Below, piece by piece: positions 1 to 8,776 of a stretch of 64,000 nt of DNA (the stretch's first letter is position 1; each line of letters opens with the position of its first letter). The notes under the pieces are model-generated. The model was not told where the DNA came from. It saw nothing but the letters and a program-made list of their open reading frames with translations, and did not search any database. The stretch comes from Sphingomonas sp. R-74633 (GTDB lineage Bacteria; Pseudomonadota; Alphaproteobacteria; Sphingomonadales; Sphingomonadaceae). The stretch spans positions 992,001 to 1,056,000 of the forward strand of contig NZ_JACCFG010000001.1 in assembly GCF_013416555.1 (NCBI RefSeq), in the 5' to 3' direction. The translations under genes and the position numbers were made by a program.

Positions 1-68
1 GCAATAATACTTACTTGCCGTTGACCATCGGTTGACGGCCAAATCCTGCAGCTGGGGGGCGAGGATAT

Positions 69-560
69 ATGACGATTCGGGGGGCGGGTCTGATTGCGGC
101 GGCGGGGGTGATGTTCGCCTGTACGCCGGCATGTGCCCAGGTGATTGCGGCGGCGGAGACGGCCTATCTGGTCGTGCGGCCGGAAGTCCGGGTGAAGACC
201 GACGAGCATGTCGAAGGGCTGTGGCTGCGCACCACGGCGACCGTGCGGGCGCCCAGCGAGACCTGGCGCGCCGACGAGACCAGTTCCGGGTACGGTTTCT
301 CGCTGCAGAAGGAAGTGATCGGCCATACCTGGCTGGGGCTGAGCGGCTATACCCAGGAGGCGCGCTTCGATGCCGACCGCGGGATGATCCGCGATACGCG
401 CCATTATGCCGGTGCGCGGCTGAGCTTCGAGGCTTCGGATCATGTCGAGATGGGCTTCGCCTGGCTGCGGCGGCTGCGCGGACGCGGCTATATGAGCACG
501 CCGGGGAGCAATCGCGGGATCAAGCCCGGCCCCAAGGCCTATATGCAGGTGCACTTCTAG
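69..560 (+). CDS. secreted hypothetical protein, outer-membrane barrel-like
   Basis: 163-residue protein I do not recognise. Residues 1-24 form a signal peptide (charged start, Ala/Gly-rich core, ending near ACAQ). The rest has alternating polar and hydrophobic residues and many aromatic residues, and it ends in Phe, as many outer-membrane beta-barrel proteins do. It may be a small barrel or a periplasmic beta-rich protein. GAGG a few bases upstream supports the ATG. A terminator-like hairpin follows. No partner gene is visible because the window begins just upstream. Gene call is firm; function is unknown. Confidence 0.75.
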   Translation: MTIRGAGLIAAAGVMFACTPACAQVIAAAETAYLVVRPEVRVKTDEHVEGLWLRTTATVRAPSETWRADETSSGYGFSLQKEVIGHTWLGLSGYTQEARFDADRGMIRDTRHYAGARLSFEASDHVEMGFAWLRRLRGRGYMSTPGSNRGIKPGPKAYMQVHF

Positions 561-583
561 GCCTCCGCGAAGGATCGCCAAGC

Positions 584-624
584 AAACGCCCCGGACTCCT
601 TGCGAGCCCGCGGCGTTTCTTTTG
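584..624 (+). terminator. probable intrinsic terminator after the first gene
   Basis: AAACGCC at 584-590 pairs with GGCGTTT at 612-618, with further inner pairing (CTC with GAG), followed by the T-rich run CTTTTG. It lies 24 bases after the stop of the secreted protein and upstream of the phosphate transporter start, which argues against an in-frame TTG start at 622 for that transporter. Confidence 0.6.
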
Positions 625-705
625 CGTATCGATCGGCGGAACTGCGCGAGTTGTCATGCCTTTGTCACACGGCTGTCACACCCTCCGGCCAGAGGCGCGA
701 TCATC

Positions 706-2349
706 ATGGCATCACTCGCTCTGGACCAAGCCCCCCCGGTAGACCAACCGGAGCCGGGGCCCCGTTTCGACTACAAGACCCATCCCCTGGCCAAATTGCT
801 GTTCGCGGCGATCGTGGCGGGCGGGCTGGTTTTTGCCGGCTGGAGCGTGCTGACCGACACGCGCGGCGTGGGGGAGGAGCTGGCCACCGGCGTGTTCCTG
901 TTCCTCGGGCTGGCACTGCTGATCGCGCTCGGCTTCGAGTTCGTGAACGGCTTCCACGACACGGCAAATGCCGTCGCCACGGTGATCTATACCAACTCGA
1001 TGCCCGCGCATTTCGCGGTCGTCTGGTCGGGCTTCTGGAATTTCCTCGGCGTGATGTTCTCGAGCGGCGCGGTCGCCTATTCGATCATCACGCTGCTGCC
1101 GGTCGAGCTGATCCTCAATGTGGGGTCCGCCGGCGGGTTCGCGATGATCTTTGCGCTGCTGCTCGCCGCGGTCCTGTGGAACCTCGGCACCTGGTATATC
1201 GGGCTGCCCAACAGCTCATCGCACACGCTGATCGGCTCGGTGCTCGGCGTCGGCTTCGCCAACCAGCTGATCAACGCCGGCTCGCGCGGCGGCACCGCCG
1301 GTGTCGACTGGAGCCAAGCGACCAAGATCCTCACCGGACTGTGGATGGCGCCGCTGATCGGCTTCTTCGCCGCACTGGCGCTGCTGCTGGCGATGCGCGT
1401 CTTCCTGAAGAACCAGAAGCTCTACACCTCGCCGATGCCGCACACCGCGCCGCCGATCGGCATCCGCAGCGCGCTGATCTTCACCTGCACCGCGGTCTCG
1501 TTCAGCCATGGCTCGAACGACGGCCAGAAGGGCATGGGGCTGATCATGCTTATCCTGATCGGCTGCGCGCCGACGGCCTATGCGCTCAACCGCACCCAGT
1601 CGGCGAGCGCCACGCCCGCTTATGTCCAGACCGCGACGATCGCCGAAGCCGCGTTCGACGCGCGCAGCGGCGGGTTGCCGGATATCGCGCCGGTCGACGC
1701 GCGCAGGATCCTCACCACCGCGCTCCAGCAGCGCAAGGCGGACAGCCCGCAGGTGTTCGCCGCGCTCGAGGGCCTTTCGAAGGACCTGACCGCCCGCGTG
1801 CAGGGCTATGGCTCGCTGAGCAAGGTCCCCGCGGAAGCGACCGGCAATGTCCGCAACGACATGTACCTGGTGCTCGACACCACCCGGCTCGCGACCAAGA
1901 AGCCCGACGGCTATCAGCCCGCCGAGATGAAGGCGCTGACCGATTATCAGAAGAACCTGGAGGCCGGCACGCGCTTCATCCCGCTCTGGGTGAAGATCGT
2001 CGTGGCGCTGGCGCTTGGCCTGGGCACGATGATCGGCTGGAAGCGGATCGTCGTCACCGTGGGCGAGAAGATCGGCAAGCAGCACATGACCTATGCGATG
2101 GGCGCCTCGGCCGAACTGGTCGCGGCGGGCACGATCCTGGCGGCCGACCGCTTCGGCCTGCCGGTGTCGACCACGCATATCCTGTCCTCGGGCGTTGCCG
2201 GTGCTTCGGTGGCGAGCGGTGCGGGACTGCAGGCGCGCACGGTGCGCAACCTGGCGCTGGCCTGGCTGCTGACCCTGCCTGCGGCGATGCTGCTCTCGGG
2301 TGGGCTTTACTGGGCGATGCTCAACGCAGTGAAGCTGTTCGGGCTCTGA
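706..2349 (+). CDS. inorganic phosphate transporter, PiT family
   Basis: Inner-membrane transporter of the PiT family, which moves phosphate (as metal phosphate) with protons. The protein has 547 residues from the ATG at 706. The two PiT repeats are visible: NGFHDTANAV near 81-90 and GLPNSSSHTL near 166-175 in the first half; SHGSNDGQKGMG near 267-278 and GLPVSTTHILSSG near 484-496 in the second. A hydrophilic insertion of about 130 residues (near 293-425) separates the halves, as in PitA-like members. An upstream TTG at 622 would overlap the terminator and was not chosen. No pitR/phoU-like gene is adjacent. It may feed the polyphosphate genes elsewhere in the window (inference). Confidence 0.92.
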   Translation: MASLALDQAPPVDQPEPGPRFDYKTHPLAKLLFAAIVAGGLVFAGWSVLTDTRGVGEELATGVFLFLGLALLIALGFEFVNGFHDTANAVATVIYTNSMPAHFAVVWSGFWNFLGVMFSSGAVAYSIITLLPVELILNVGSAGGFAMIFALLLAAVLWNLGTWYIGLPNSSSHTLIGSVLGVGFANQLINAGSRGGTAGVDWSQATKILTGLWMAPLIGFFAALALLLAMRVFLKNQKLYTSPMPHTAPPIGIRSALIFTCTAVSFSHGSNDGQKGMGLIMLILIGCAPTAYALNRTQSASATPAYVQTATIAEAAFDARSGGLPDIAPVDARRILTTALQQRKADSPQVFAALEGLSKDLTARVQGYGSLSKVPAEATGNVRNDMYLVLDTTRLATKKPDGYQPAEMKALTDYQKNLEAGTRFIPLWVKIVVALALGLGTMIGWKRIVVTVGEKIGKQHMTYAMGASAELVAAGTILAADRFGLPVSTTHILSSGVAGASVASGAGLQARTVRNLALAWLLTLPAAMLLSGGLYWAMLNAVKLFGL

Positions 2350-3309
2350 TCAGCGCCGGGTGAACTTCTGCACCCGCTGGCCGGCAATATCGACGACGTA
2401 GAGATTGCCGGCGCGGTCGGCGGCGATGTCATGGGCGATCCAGAACTGGCCGTCCTGATTGCCCATTCGCCCGAAATGCTCGGTCACCCGGCCGTCGAGG
2501 CCGGCGATCGTCACGCCGTCATGATCGGGCACCTTGTCCGGATTCGAGCCGCCGTCGAGGATCGCGATGCGGCTGCCAGGCAGCAGCGCCAGCCCGAAGG
2601 GGCGGCCGATCGTGGCGGACTTCCATTCGGTGAGATAATGGCCGGTGCCGTCGAAGACCTGCACGCGGTCATTGACCCGGTCCGCGACATAGACGCGGCC
2701 CTTTGCATCGACCGCAAGCGCATGCGGGATGTTGAACTGGCCCGGTCCGGTGCCGCGCGTGCCCCATTGGAAGAGCAATTTTCCGTCGGCGGCGAACTTC
2801 GCGATGCGCGAATTGCCATAGCCATCGGCAACATAGAAGCTGCCATCGGCGAGCGGCGCGACATCGGTGGGACGGTCGAAATGGCCGGCATCGGCGCCGG
2901 CGACGCCATGCTCGCCCAGCGTGCGGAGCAGCGTGCCGTCGGGCGCGAACTCGAAGACTTCGTTCGAGCCGGTATCGGTGATCCAGATATGATCGTCCGG
3001 CCCGACGCTGATCCCGTGCGGGATCACGAACCGCCCGGCACCCCATTCGCGCAGCAACTTGCCGGTAGCACCGTCGAACACCTCGACCACCGGCTCCTGC
3101 ACCAGCGTGAGCGCCTTTGCATCGGTGCCGCGATTGCCGCGATGAAGGACGAGGACCTCGCCGTGCGAATTCACGGCGACACCCGAACAGGGGCCGAGGA
3201 CGCGATTGTCGGGAAGGACCGGCCAGCCATGGACGACGGTGTAATGCGGCGCGGGCGCCGCGGAGCCGAGGAGGAGCGGGGCGAGTGCCGCCAAACTGGT
3301 GATGCGCAT
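2350..3309 (-). CDS. secreted NHL-repeat beta-propeller protein
   Basis: 319 residues with a signal peptide (1-18) followed by successive NHL-type repeats: GPCSGVAVNSHGEVLV, IPHGISVGPDDHIWIT, RPTDVAPLADGSFYVAD, IPHALAVDAKGRVYVAD and AHDIAADRAGNLYVVD. This pattern predicts a six-bladed propeller in the periplasm. Distant resemblance to peptidyl-alpha-hydroxyglycine lyase and other six-bladed propellers is likely, but no activity can be assigned. GGAGGAT precedes the ATG. It lies 25 bases downstream of a 61-codon membrane protein on the same strand, probably co-transcribed. Its stop abuts the stop of the convergent phosphate transporter with no gap, so both genes must share or overlap terminators. 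Confidence 0.85.
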   Translation of the reverse strand: MRITSLAALAPLLLGSAAPAPHYTVVHGWPVLPDNRVLGPCSGVAVNSHGEVLVLHRGNRGTDAKALTLVQEPVVEVFDGATGKLLREWGAGRFVIPHGISVGPDDHIWITDTGSNEVFEFAPDGTLLRTLGEHGVAGADAGHFDRPTDVAPLADGSFYVADGYGNSRIAKFAADGKLLFQWGTRGTGPGQFNIPHALAVDAKGRVYVADRVNDRVQVFDGTGHYLTEWKSATIGRPFGLALLPGSRIAILDGGSNPDKVPDHDGVTIAGLDGRVTEHFGRMGNQDGQFWIAHDIAADRAGNLYVVDIAGQRVQKFTRR

Positions 3310-3334
3310 CCTATCCTCCCGCTTTTTCGGGAGC

Positions 3335-3520
3335 CTAGACTTTCTTCACGCCTTCCCGAAGCAGGTTCGTCGCCAGTTCGATGCTGAAGGTGAAGCCCTG
3401 CTCATCGGCGCGCAGATCCGCCTTGAAATGGTCGATCGGGTTCCAGAAGGTCACCACCAGCCCCGCGAGCACTGCGAACAGCACGGCATATGCCAGCCGC
3501 CTGCCTGCCGATTCCTGCAT
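3335..3520 (-). CDS. small single-pass membrane protein
   Basis: 61 residues. The ATG at 3520 is preceded by GGGAGA at good spacing; longer in-frame extensions are poorly supported. One hydrophobic helix spans about residues 9-25 (YAVLFAVLAGLVVTFWNP), followed by a charged tail, so a membrane-anchored protein with a short soluble domain is predicted. Not recognised. It sits just upstream of the NHL propeller gene on the same strand (25-base gap), which suggests one transcript. Whether the two products act together is unknown. Confidence 0.6.
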   Translation of the reverse strand: MQESAGRRLAYAVLFAVLAGLVVTFWNPIDHFKADLRADEQGFTFSIELATNLLREGVKKV

Positions 3521-3644
3521 CGCCCGTCTCCCTGATTGGGTCGCTGAGGGCTGCACCGGTACGCAGGCGAAACTGTCCGGCGGATGAACGGGCTTCCCCT
3601 TTGCGGCGGATCGATCCAAGGAGGAGCCGAAAAGGGGAGAGGGC

Positions 3645-4913
3645 ATGACCAAAGCCGCCGCATCGCACCGCCGCATCCTGTTCGCGAGCCTCGTCGGCAC
3701 GTCGGTCGAGTTCTATGATTTCTACATCTACGCGACTGCGGCGGCTTTGGTGTTCCCCGACCTGTTCTTCCCGGCCAGCGAGCCGTGGATCCGTCAGCTC
3801 GCCAGCTATGCCAGCTTCTCGGTCGCCTTTTTCGCGCGGCCGCTGGGCGGGGTGCTGTTCGGCCATTTCGGCGACAGGCTCGGGCGCAAGTCGACCCTGG
3901 TCGCCTCGCTGATGCTGATGGGCGCGTCGACCGTGCTGATCGGCTTTCTGCCTGGCTATGCGCTGGTCGGGGTGACTGCGCCGATCCTGCTCTGCCTGCT
4001 GCGCTTCGGCCAGGGGCTGGGGCTGGGCGGCGAATGGGGCGGGGCGAGCCTGCTCGCGGTGGAGAATGCGCCGCCGGGCTGGGCCAACCGCTATGGCAGT
4101 TTCCCGCCGATGGGCGCACCGGTGGGCTTCATCTTCGCCAATGGCTTCTTCCTGCTGCTCGGCGCCTTCATGGACGAGGCAACCTTCCGCGAATGGGGCT
4201 GGCGCCTGCCGTTCCTGCTGAGCTCGGTGCTGGTGTTCCTCGGCCTCTGGGTCCGGCTGAAGATCAGCGAGACGCCCGAGTTCGTCGCCGCCAGCGAAAA
4301 GGAAGCGCCACCTGCCGTGCCGATCGGCGAGCTGTTCCGCACCAGCGCGCTCGCCACCTTCGCGGGCACCGTCGGTACAGTCGCCTGCTTCGCGCTCTTC
4401 TACATCTCGACCGTGTTCATCATCGGCTACGGCACCAAGACGCTGGGCTATGACCGCGAGACGTTCCTCGCCATCGAGCTGGTCGCGATCCTGTTCATGG
4501 CCGCCGGCATCGTCACGGCGGGCATCACCGCGGACAAGCGCAACGCGAACTCCGTGCTGATGTTCGGCTGCATCTTCACCGTGCCGGTGGGCATGACGAT
4601 GTCGCTGCTGCTCGGGCCGGGTTCGCTGGCGAGCGTCGCGGCGTGGCTCGCCTTTGCGCTGTTCGTGATGGGCTTCGTCTACGGCCCGCTCGGTGCCTGG
4701 CTGCCCGGCCTGTTCCCGGCGCGGGTGCGCTATACCGGCGTGTCGGTGACCTTCAACCTGGGCGGCATCCTGGGCGGCGGGCTTACGCCGCTGATCGCCG
4801 AGGCGCTGGTCAAGCAGGGCGGGCTGATGTGGGTCGGCTATTACCTCGCCGGGGCGGGGCTGCTCAGCCTGGTCGGGTTGATCCTCGTCAGGAAGCTACC
4901 CGCAACAGCGTAA
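3645..4913 (+). CDS. MFS transporter, metabolite:H+ symporter (MHS) family
   Basis: 422 residues with about 12 membrane helices. The N-terminal GTSVEFYDFYIYATAAAL segment (18-35) and the loop motif GDRLGRK (76-82) after helix 2 are hallmarks of the MHS branch (ProP, ShiA, KgtP, CitA relatives), which import organic acids or osmolytes with protons. RFGQGLGLGGEWGGA is the matching helix 4/5 signature. The substrate cannot be read from sequence. GAGAGGGC upstream is a plausible ribosome site. The 3' end overlaps the end of the convergent rsmD by 26 bases. Confidence 0.88.
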   Translation: MTKAAASHRRILFASLVGTSVEFYDFYIYATAAALVFPDLFFPASEPWIRQLASYASFSVAFFARPLGGVLFGHFGDRLGRKSTLVASLMLMGASTVLIGFLPGYALVGVTAPILLCLLRFGQGLGLGGEWGGASLLAVENAPPGWANRYGSFPPMGAPVGFIFANGFFLLLGAFMDEATFREWGWRLPFLLSSVLVFLGLWVRLKISETPEFVAASEKEAPPAVPIGELFRTSALATFAGTVGTVACFALFYISTVFIIGYGTKTLGYDRETFLAIELVAILFMAAGIVTAGITADKRNANSVLMFGCIFTVPVGMTMSLLLGPGSLASVAAWLAFALFVMGFVYGPLGAWLPGLFPARVRYTGVSVTFNLGGILGGGLTPLIAEALVKQGGLMWVGYYLAGAGLLSLVGLILVRKLPATA

Positions 4914-5430
4914 GCCGCGCCTTGCCGTGGACGCGGGTGACATCGACCGTGAAGCCTGCCAGCTCGGGCGTCTCGTCCTTCGCCGTCTCGATGCTGATCC
5001 AGGTCGCCGGGCCGGCCCAGCCGAGGCGGCCGAGCTTGTCGAGCGCGACGCTGCCAGCGCCGGTGCCATAAGGCGGGTCCATCAGGATCAGGTCGAGCGG
5101 CGCGCGGGCGGGGCCGAGCGCCATCACCGAGCCGGGGCGGACTTCGGCGCCCTTGGCACCCAGCTTGGCGATATTGGCGCGCAGCGCGTCAAGCGCGGGC
5201 TTGTCCTGCTCGACGAACAGGCACGAGGCCGCGCCGCGCGACAGCGCTTCCAGCCCCAGGGCGCCCGAACCTGCGAACAGATCGGCCACCGTCAGCTCCT
5301 CAAAGCTGCCGATGCGGCTGGCGAGCATCGAGAACAAGGCCTCACGCGTGCGATCGGCGGTGGGGCGCGTGGTGTCGCCCTTGGGCGTGACCAAGGGACG
5401 GCCGCGCCATTCTCCGGCGATGATCCTCAT
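4888..5430 (-). CDS. rsmD: 16S rRNA (guanine(966)-N(2))-methyltransferase
   Basis: 180 residues, the usual length for RsmD, which methylates G966 of 16S rRNA in the assembled small subunit using S-adenosylmethionine. The N-terminal MRIIAGEWRGRPL and the TRPTADRTREALF block are family-specific. FAGSGALGLEALSRG (52-66) is the SAM-binding region and MDPPYG (117-122) the catalytic N6/N2-methyltransferase motif. It overlaps the upstream rluB by 4 bases (ATGA), so the two rRNA-modification genes are translationally coupled. Its 3' end overlaps the convergent transporter gene. Confidence 0.95.
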   Translation of the reverse strand: MRIIAGEWRGRPLVTPKGDTTRPTADRTREALFSMLASRIGSFEELTVADLFAGSGALGLEALSRGAASCLFVEQDKPALDALRANIAKLGAKGAEVRPGSVMALGPARAPLDLILMDPPYGTGAGSVALDKLGRLGWAGPATWISIETAKDETPELAGFTVDVTRVHGKARLTLLRVAS

Positions 5431-6809
5431 TTGCGCGTCCTCGGCGGGCGCGGGGGCTTGGCAGGTCGGCCGCGACCGCCGGAAGGACCGCGATCGGGGC
5501 GCTTGGGTCCCTTGGGCCGATCGACGAAATCGCCGGCCTGCGGCTCGCGGGTTTCGCGGTGCGCGCGGGCACGGGCGGCGCGGGCGGGATTGGCCGGAGC
5601 CTCTTCACGCGGCTTGCGCGGTGCGAACTTGCCGGGACTGCGCGGACGCTCATCGCTGCGTTCACTCCGTGCCGGTGCGGCATCGCGCGGAGCAAAGCCT
5701 GGCTTGCCGGGACCGCGCGGCCGTTCCTCGGAGCGCTCTGCGCGGGCCGGACGCTCGCCGCGTGGGGCGAAGCCGGGCTTGCCGGGGCCACGGGGCCGCT
5801 CCTCGGACCGCTCTGCCCGGGCCGCGCGGTCGCTGCGTGGGGCGAAGCCGGGCCTGGCGGCTGCGCGCGGGCGCTCCTCCTCGGCCTTCGCCTGGGGCGT
5901 GACGCGGGCGGTGAAGGTGGGCTTCTTCGCGGCGGGCGCAGGGCGCTCGATCCGACGACGGCCTTCGGGCTCGCGGCCATCGGTCGGCACCGGCTTGGGC
6001 CGGGGCGCCGGCTCGACCACGCGCGAGCGTACCGCGAACTGCAGGTTCGACGCCGCCTTGCCGCCGCCCGACTTGGACAGCACGGTGCGGAAAGTGGCCA
6101 GGTCGTTCTGGCGGATCTCGTCGACATCGCCCGGGGGCATGTCGCCGAGCCAGAACGGGCCGTAGCGCGTGCGGATCAGGCGGTTCACTTCGAGGCCGAG
6201 ATATTCGAGGACGCGGCGGACTTCGCGGTTCTTGCCCTCGGTAAGGGTCATCTCGATCCAGACATTGGCGCCGGTGCGCCGCTCGATATTGGCGTTGATC
6301 GAGCCATAGCGGATGCCCTCGATCTCGACGCCGAGCATCAGCGATTCGAGCTGCGCCTGGGTGACCTGGCCATAGGCGCGGGCGCGGTAGCTGCGCTCGA
6401 CGCCGGTGGCGGGCAGCTCGAGCTCGCGCTTGAGCTCGCCATCGGTGGTGAGGAGCAACAGGCCCTCGGTGCTCAGATCGAGTCGGCCGACCGGCATCAC
6501 GCGCGGCAGGCCATCGGGAAGACGGTCATAGATGGTCGGGCGACCGCCGGGGTCGCGCTCGGTGGTGAGCAGCCCGGCGGGCTTGTGATAGCGGAACAGC
6601 CGCGCGGGCTCGGCCTCGGCGACGGGATGCCCGTCGACCGTCACCCCGCGCAGCGAGGTTAACAGCGTGGCGGGCGTATCGAGCACCTTGCCATCGAGCG
6701 CGATGCGCCCCTCTGTGATCATGCGCTCGATATCGCGACGGGACGCGATTCCAGCACGGGCCAGCAGCTTCGCAATGCGCTGCGCTTCTTTGGGATTGGA
6801 CGGGGACAC
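5427..6809 (-). CDS. rluB: 23S rRNA pseudouridine synthase, RluB-like, with long basic repeat tail
   Basis: 460 residues from a GTG. Residues 10-60 form an S4 RNA-binding domain. The catalytic RsuA/RluB domain carries PVGRLDLSTEGLLLLTTDGEL-type sequence with catalytic Asp at about 111, and the late motif EGKNREVRRV (191-200). The enzyme makes a pseudouridine in helix 89 of 23S rRNA (RluB) or a similar site; RluE/RsuA-type specificity cannot be excluded. After about residue 250 the protein changes to a Pro/Arg/Glu/Gly-rich tail of about 210 residues containing 25-residue repeats. Long basic tails on RluB are common in Alphaproteobacteria. Coupled to rsmD by a 4-base overlap. Confidence 0.9.
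   Translation of the reverse strand: MSPSNPKEAQRIAKLLARAGIASRRDIERMITEGRIALDGKVLDTPATLLTSLRGVTVDGHPVAEAEPARLFRYHKPAGLLTTERDPGGRPTIYDRLPDGLPRVMPVGRLDLSTEGLLLLTTDGELKRELELPATGVERSYRARAYGQVTQAQLESLMLGVEIEGIRYGSINANIERRTGANVWIEMTLTEGKNREVRRVLEYLGLEVNRLIRTRYGPFWLGDMPPGDVDEIRQNDLATFRTVLSKSGGGKAASNLQFAVRSRVVEPAPRPKPVPTDGREPEGRRRIERPAPAAKKPTFTARVTPQAKAEEERPRAAARPGFAPRSDRAARAERSEERPRGPGKPGFAPRGERPARAERSEERPRGPGKPGFAPRDAAPARSERSDERPRSPGKFAPRKPREEAPANPARAARARAHRETREPQAGDFVDRPKGPKRPDRGPSGGRGRPAKPPRPPRTRK
5616..5879 (-). repeat. in-frame 75-bp tandem repeats coding for the RluB tail
   Basis: Codons 311-335, 336-360 and 361-385 of rluB are three copies of a 25-residue unit that begins (E/D)ERPR, contains PGFAPR and ends AERS or SERS; a partial fourth copy starts at codon 386. 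The copies 2 and 3 share the run GPGKPGFAPR exactly. The array is in frame with a 75-bp period, so copy-number change would keep the reading frame. Confidence 0.85.
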
Positions 6810-6917
6810 GAGGGCGATATAGCGATTATGGCGGTCGCTTCAAAAATTATTGCGCCCTCGAAAAGGGTTTGCGCGTTAGCGCGGTGGAAATCAGATGCTT
6901 AGCGGGCGTGAGGCGGC

Positions 6918-7352
6918 ATGTTGTTCGGGCGGAAAAAGCGGCGGATTGAGCGACTCCTGGTGGTGGAGGACGAGCCGTTGCTCGCGTTCGACACCGAGCA
7001 TTTCCTGACGAGCGAAGGCTTCGCGATCGCCGCGACGGTCGACACGCTGGCCGAGGCTCTGCGTGTGATCGCGGAGGATCTGGAGCTGGACATGGTGCTG
7101 GCCGATGTGCGGCTGGCCGATGGCAGCGGCGTCGACGTGGCGCGCGCGGCGCAGGAGCGCGGGCTGCCGGTGCTGTTCGTGACGGGAAGCTTCCCCGAGG
7201 AAGCGCGCGGGCTGGCGGCGGGTTGCCTGGCCAAGCCCTATCCGCAGCGTGACCTGCTGGCTGCGATCACGGCGATCGAGGCGGTGCTGGAGGGCGAAAA
7301 GGCGCCGAAGCGGCTTCCGGGCAGCTTCAGCCTGTTCCTGACCGTCGCCTAG
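6918..7352 (+). CDS. single-domain response regulator (receiver only)
   Basis: 144 residues: a short basic N-terminus, then one receiver domain with the acidic pair E17-D18, phospho-acceptor D63 in MVLADVRLADG, the T/S switch in VLFVTGSF (near 92-99) and the conserved Lys in LAKPY. No output domain follows. Receiver-only proteins relay phosphate or bind targets. The FVTGSF and KPY segments resemble the FATGUY receivers of Alphaproteobacteria, some of which act in the general stress response, but the match is imperfect. No histidine kinase is adjacent. GAGG lies upstream of the ATG. Confidence 0.85.
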   Translation: MLFGRKKRRIERLLVVEDEPLLAFDTEHFLTSEGFAIAATVDTLAEALRVIAEDLELDMVLADVRLADGSGVDVARAAQERGLPVLFVTGSFPEEARGLAAGCLAKPYPQRDLLAAITAIEAVLEGEKAPKRLPGSFSLFLTVA

Positions 7353-7360
7353 TCGGGCGG

Positions 7361-7510
7361 TCAGTATTTCAGCAGCACGAGCGCGACGCAGATCACGATC
7401 GCCCAGCTCACCGCGCCGATGCCGAACGCAATCATCAGCCCGGTGCCGTTGGTGGCACGGTCTTCGGCGCCGATGTCGATCAGATTGCGGGGCGGCAGGG
7501 GCAGGGGCAT
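7361..7510 (-). CDS. 49-codon membrane protein
   Basis: ATG at 7510 is preceded by GAGAGGATC. The product begins with a Pro/Leu-rich segment (MPLPLPPRNLIDIG) and has one membrane helix at about residues 24-47 ending in LLKY. It is convergent to the response regulator, with stops only 9 bases apart. Not recognised. The good ribosome site, the single clear transmembrane segment and the absence of another gene in this gap support a real small gene. Confidence 0.55.
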   Translation of the reverse strand: MPLPLPPRNLIDIGAEDRATNGTGLMIAFGIGAVSWAIVICVALVLLKY

Positions 7511-7590
7511 GGGTACGATCCTCTCGAATGTACCCCCTAGCTACGCCGCGGGCCGGCCCGACGAAATTGCGATGAATACCGCTCCGGATT

Positions 7591-8715
7591 CTACCGGAGC
7601 CGCGCGTTAACCGCATCGTGAAAATGGCGGATGCCGAGTTCGAGCGTGCCCAATGTCACCCTATCGATCGCACCCGAGGCGAGGCCCTGCTGTCCCAGTT
7701 CGCACGCCCGGAAATCCTCTGCTGCGAACACGCCGCCGTCGAGCAGCTCCCAGCTCTTCTCCCAATGGGCGAGCGCCTTTTCGGTAGCCGGCGGCTCGGG
7801 GATCAGCATGAAGTCCTCGACCAGCACCCGGCCCTCCGACTGGGGCATCAGCACCATCAGGTTGATGTAATCGGGCGAGACGACCAGCACCGTGCCGGGG
7901 AACATCTGGTACGTATAGGTGATCGCCGCACGCAGCGTCGCCCAGTCGCCCGAGGACAAGGCAGCCAGCGCCGCCTCGCGCCCGACCGCCGAGCGCTGGT
8001 GCGGCCCGATCGTGTCTGCGGTGGAGACGCCGTCCTTGAAGAAGGGCGCGATCGTGCCGGCGTGGAGGCGCTGGATATGATAGCCCTCGAGAAAGGCGTC
8101 CATGATCAGCTTCCAATTGGCCTGCACGTCGTGCGTCCGCCGGCGGAACAGGTGCTGGCCGGCGAGATCGAACGCCTCGAAATCGCGGGCGAGTGTCTCC
8201 GCCTCGGTGAAATCGGCATCTTCCGCGAAGGAGAACCAGATCAGCCCGCCCGCTTCATGCGTGGGCAAGCGCTTCAGGCCGTACTCGCTTTTGTCGAGAC
8301 CCGGGAAGGTCTCGGGACGGGGCAAGCCGATCAGCGTGCCGTCGAGCGCATAGGTCCAGGCGTGATAGGGACAGACGAGACGCCCGCCCTTTACGGACTC
8401 GCAGCCCTCGACCAGCCGCGTGCCGCGGTGCCGGCAGACGTTGAGGAAAACATGCGCCACGCCCGCCTTGTCACGCGTGACGAGCAGCGGCTTGCCGAAG
8501 CCGTCATGCGCGATCGCCATATTGGGCTCGGGAAGCAGCGCCGAGGGCGCGATGACCAAAGGCACGCAGGCGAACACGCTGTCGCGCTCCGCCGCGAAGC
8601 GCTCGGCGCTGATATAGACCGAGGCCGCGACATGGGCGATTTCGCCTTCCCCGCGTGATCCGCCCCTGGCCAGCGCTCCGGCCAGCGCTAATTGCCCTTC
8701 GGTCGGCGCGTTCAT
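7591..8715 (-). CDS. aromatic ring-hydroxylating dioxygenase, alpha subunit (Rieske non-heme iron)
   Basis: 374 residues from the ATG at 8715, which has AAAGGA upstream; a longer frame reaching 8868 runs into the divergent gene. The Rieske [2Fe-2S] ligands are C94, H96, C115 and H118 ([11 protein letters not shown] and CPYHAW). The mononuclear iron site is N200-W-K with H213 and H218 in [11 protein letters not shown]. This is the oxygenase alpha subunit layout that hydroxylates or demethylates aromatic or other substrates with electrons from a separate reductase. No beta subunit, ferredoxin or reductase gene is next to it, so electron supply must come from elsewhere. Substrate unknown. Confidence 0.88.
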   Translation of the reverse strand: MNAPTEGQLALAGALARGGSRGEGEIAHVAASVYISAERFAAERDSVFACVPLVIAPSALLPEPNMAIAHDGFGKPLLVTRDKAGVAHVFLNVCRHRGTRLVEGCESVKGGRLVCPYHAWTYALDGTLIGLPRPETFPGLDKSEYGLKRLPTHEAGGLIWFSFAEDADFTEAETLARDFEAFDLAGQHLFRRRTHDVQANWKLIMDAFLEGYHIQRLHAGTIAPFFKDGVSTADTIGPHQRSAVGREAALAALSSGDWATLRAAITYTYQMFPGTVLVVSPDYINLMVLMPQSEGRVLVEDFMLIPEPPATEKALAHWEKSWELLDGGVFAAEDFRACELGQQGLASGAIDRVTLGTLELGIRHFHDAVNARLR

Positions 8716-8776
8716 GGCTATCCTTTCCGACTTTTTTGGGTAGTTTCTGCGCGAAAGTTCGAGGGGGCAAGACGGA

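Noticed and set aside
622..705. Upstream TTG start for the phosphate transporter
   Set aside because: It lies inside or next to the terminator hairpin, lacks a ribosome site, and adds residues not typical of PiT proteins. The ATG at 706 fits better.
5616..5879. Possible CRISPR-like or noncoding repeat array
   Set aside because: The 75-bp units are continuous without spacers and stay in the rluB reading frame, so they are coding repeats.
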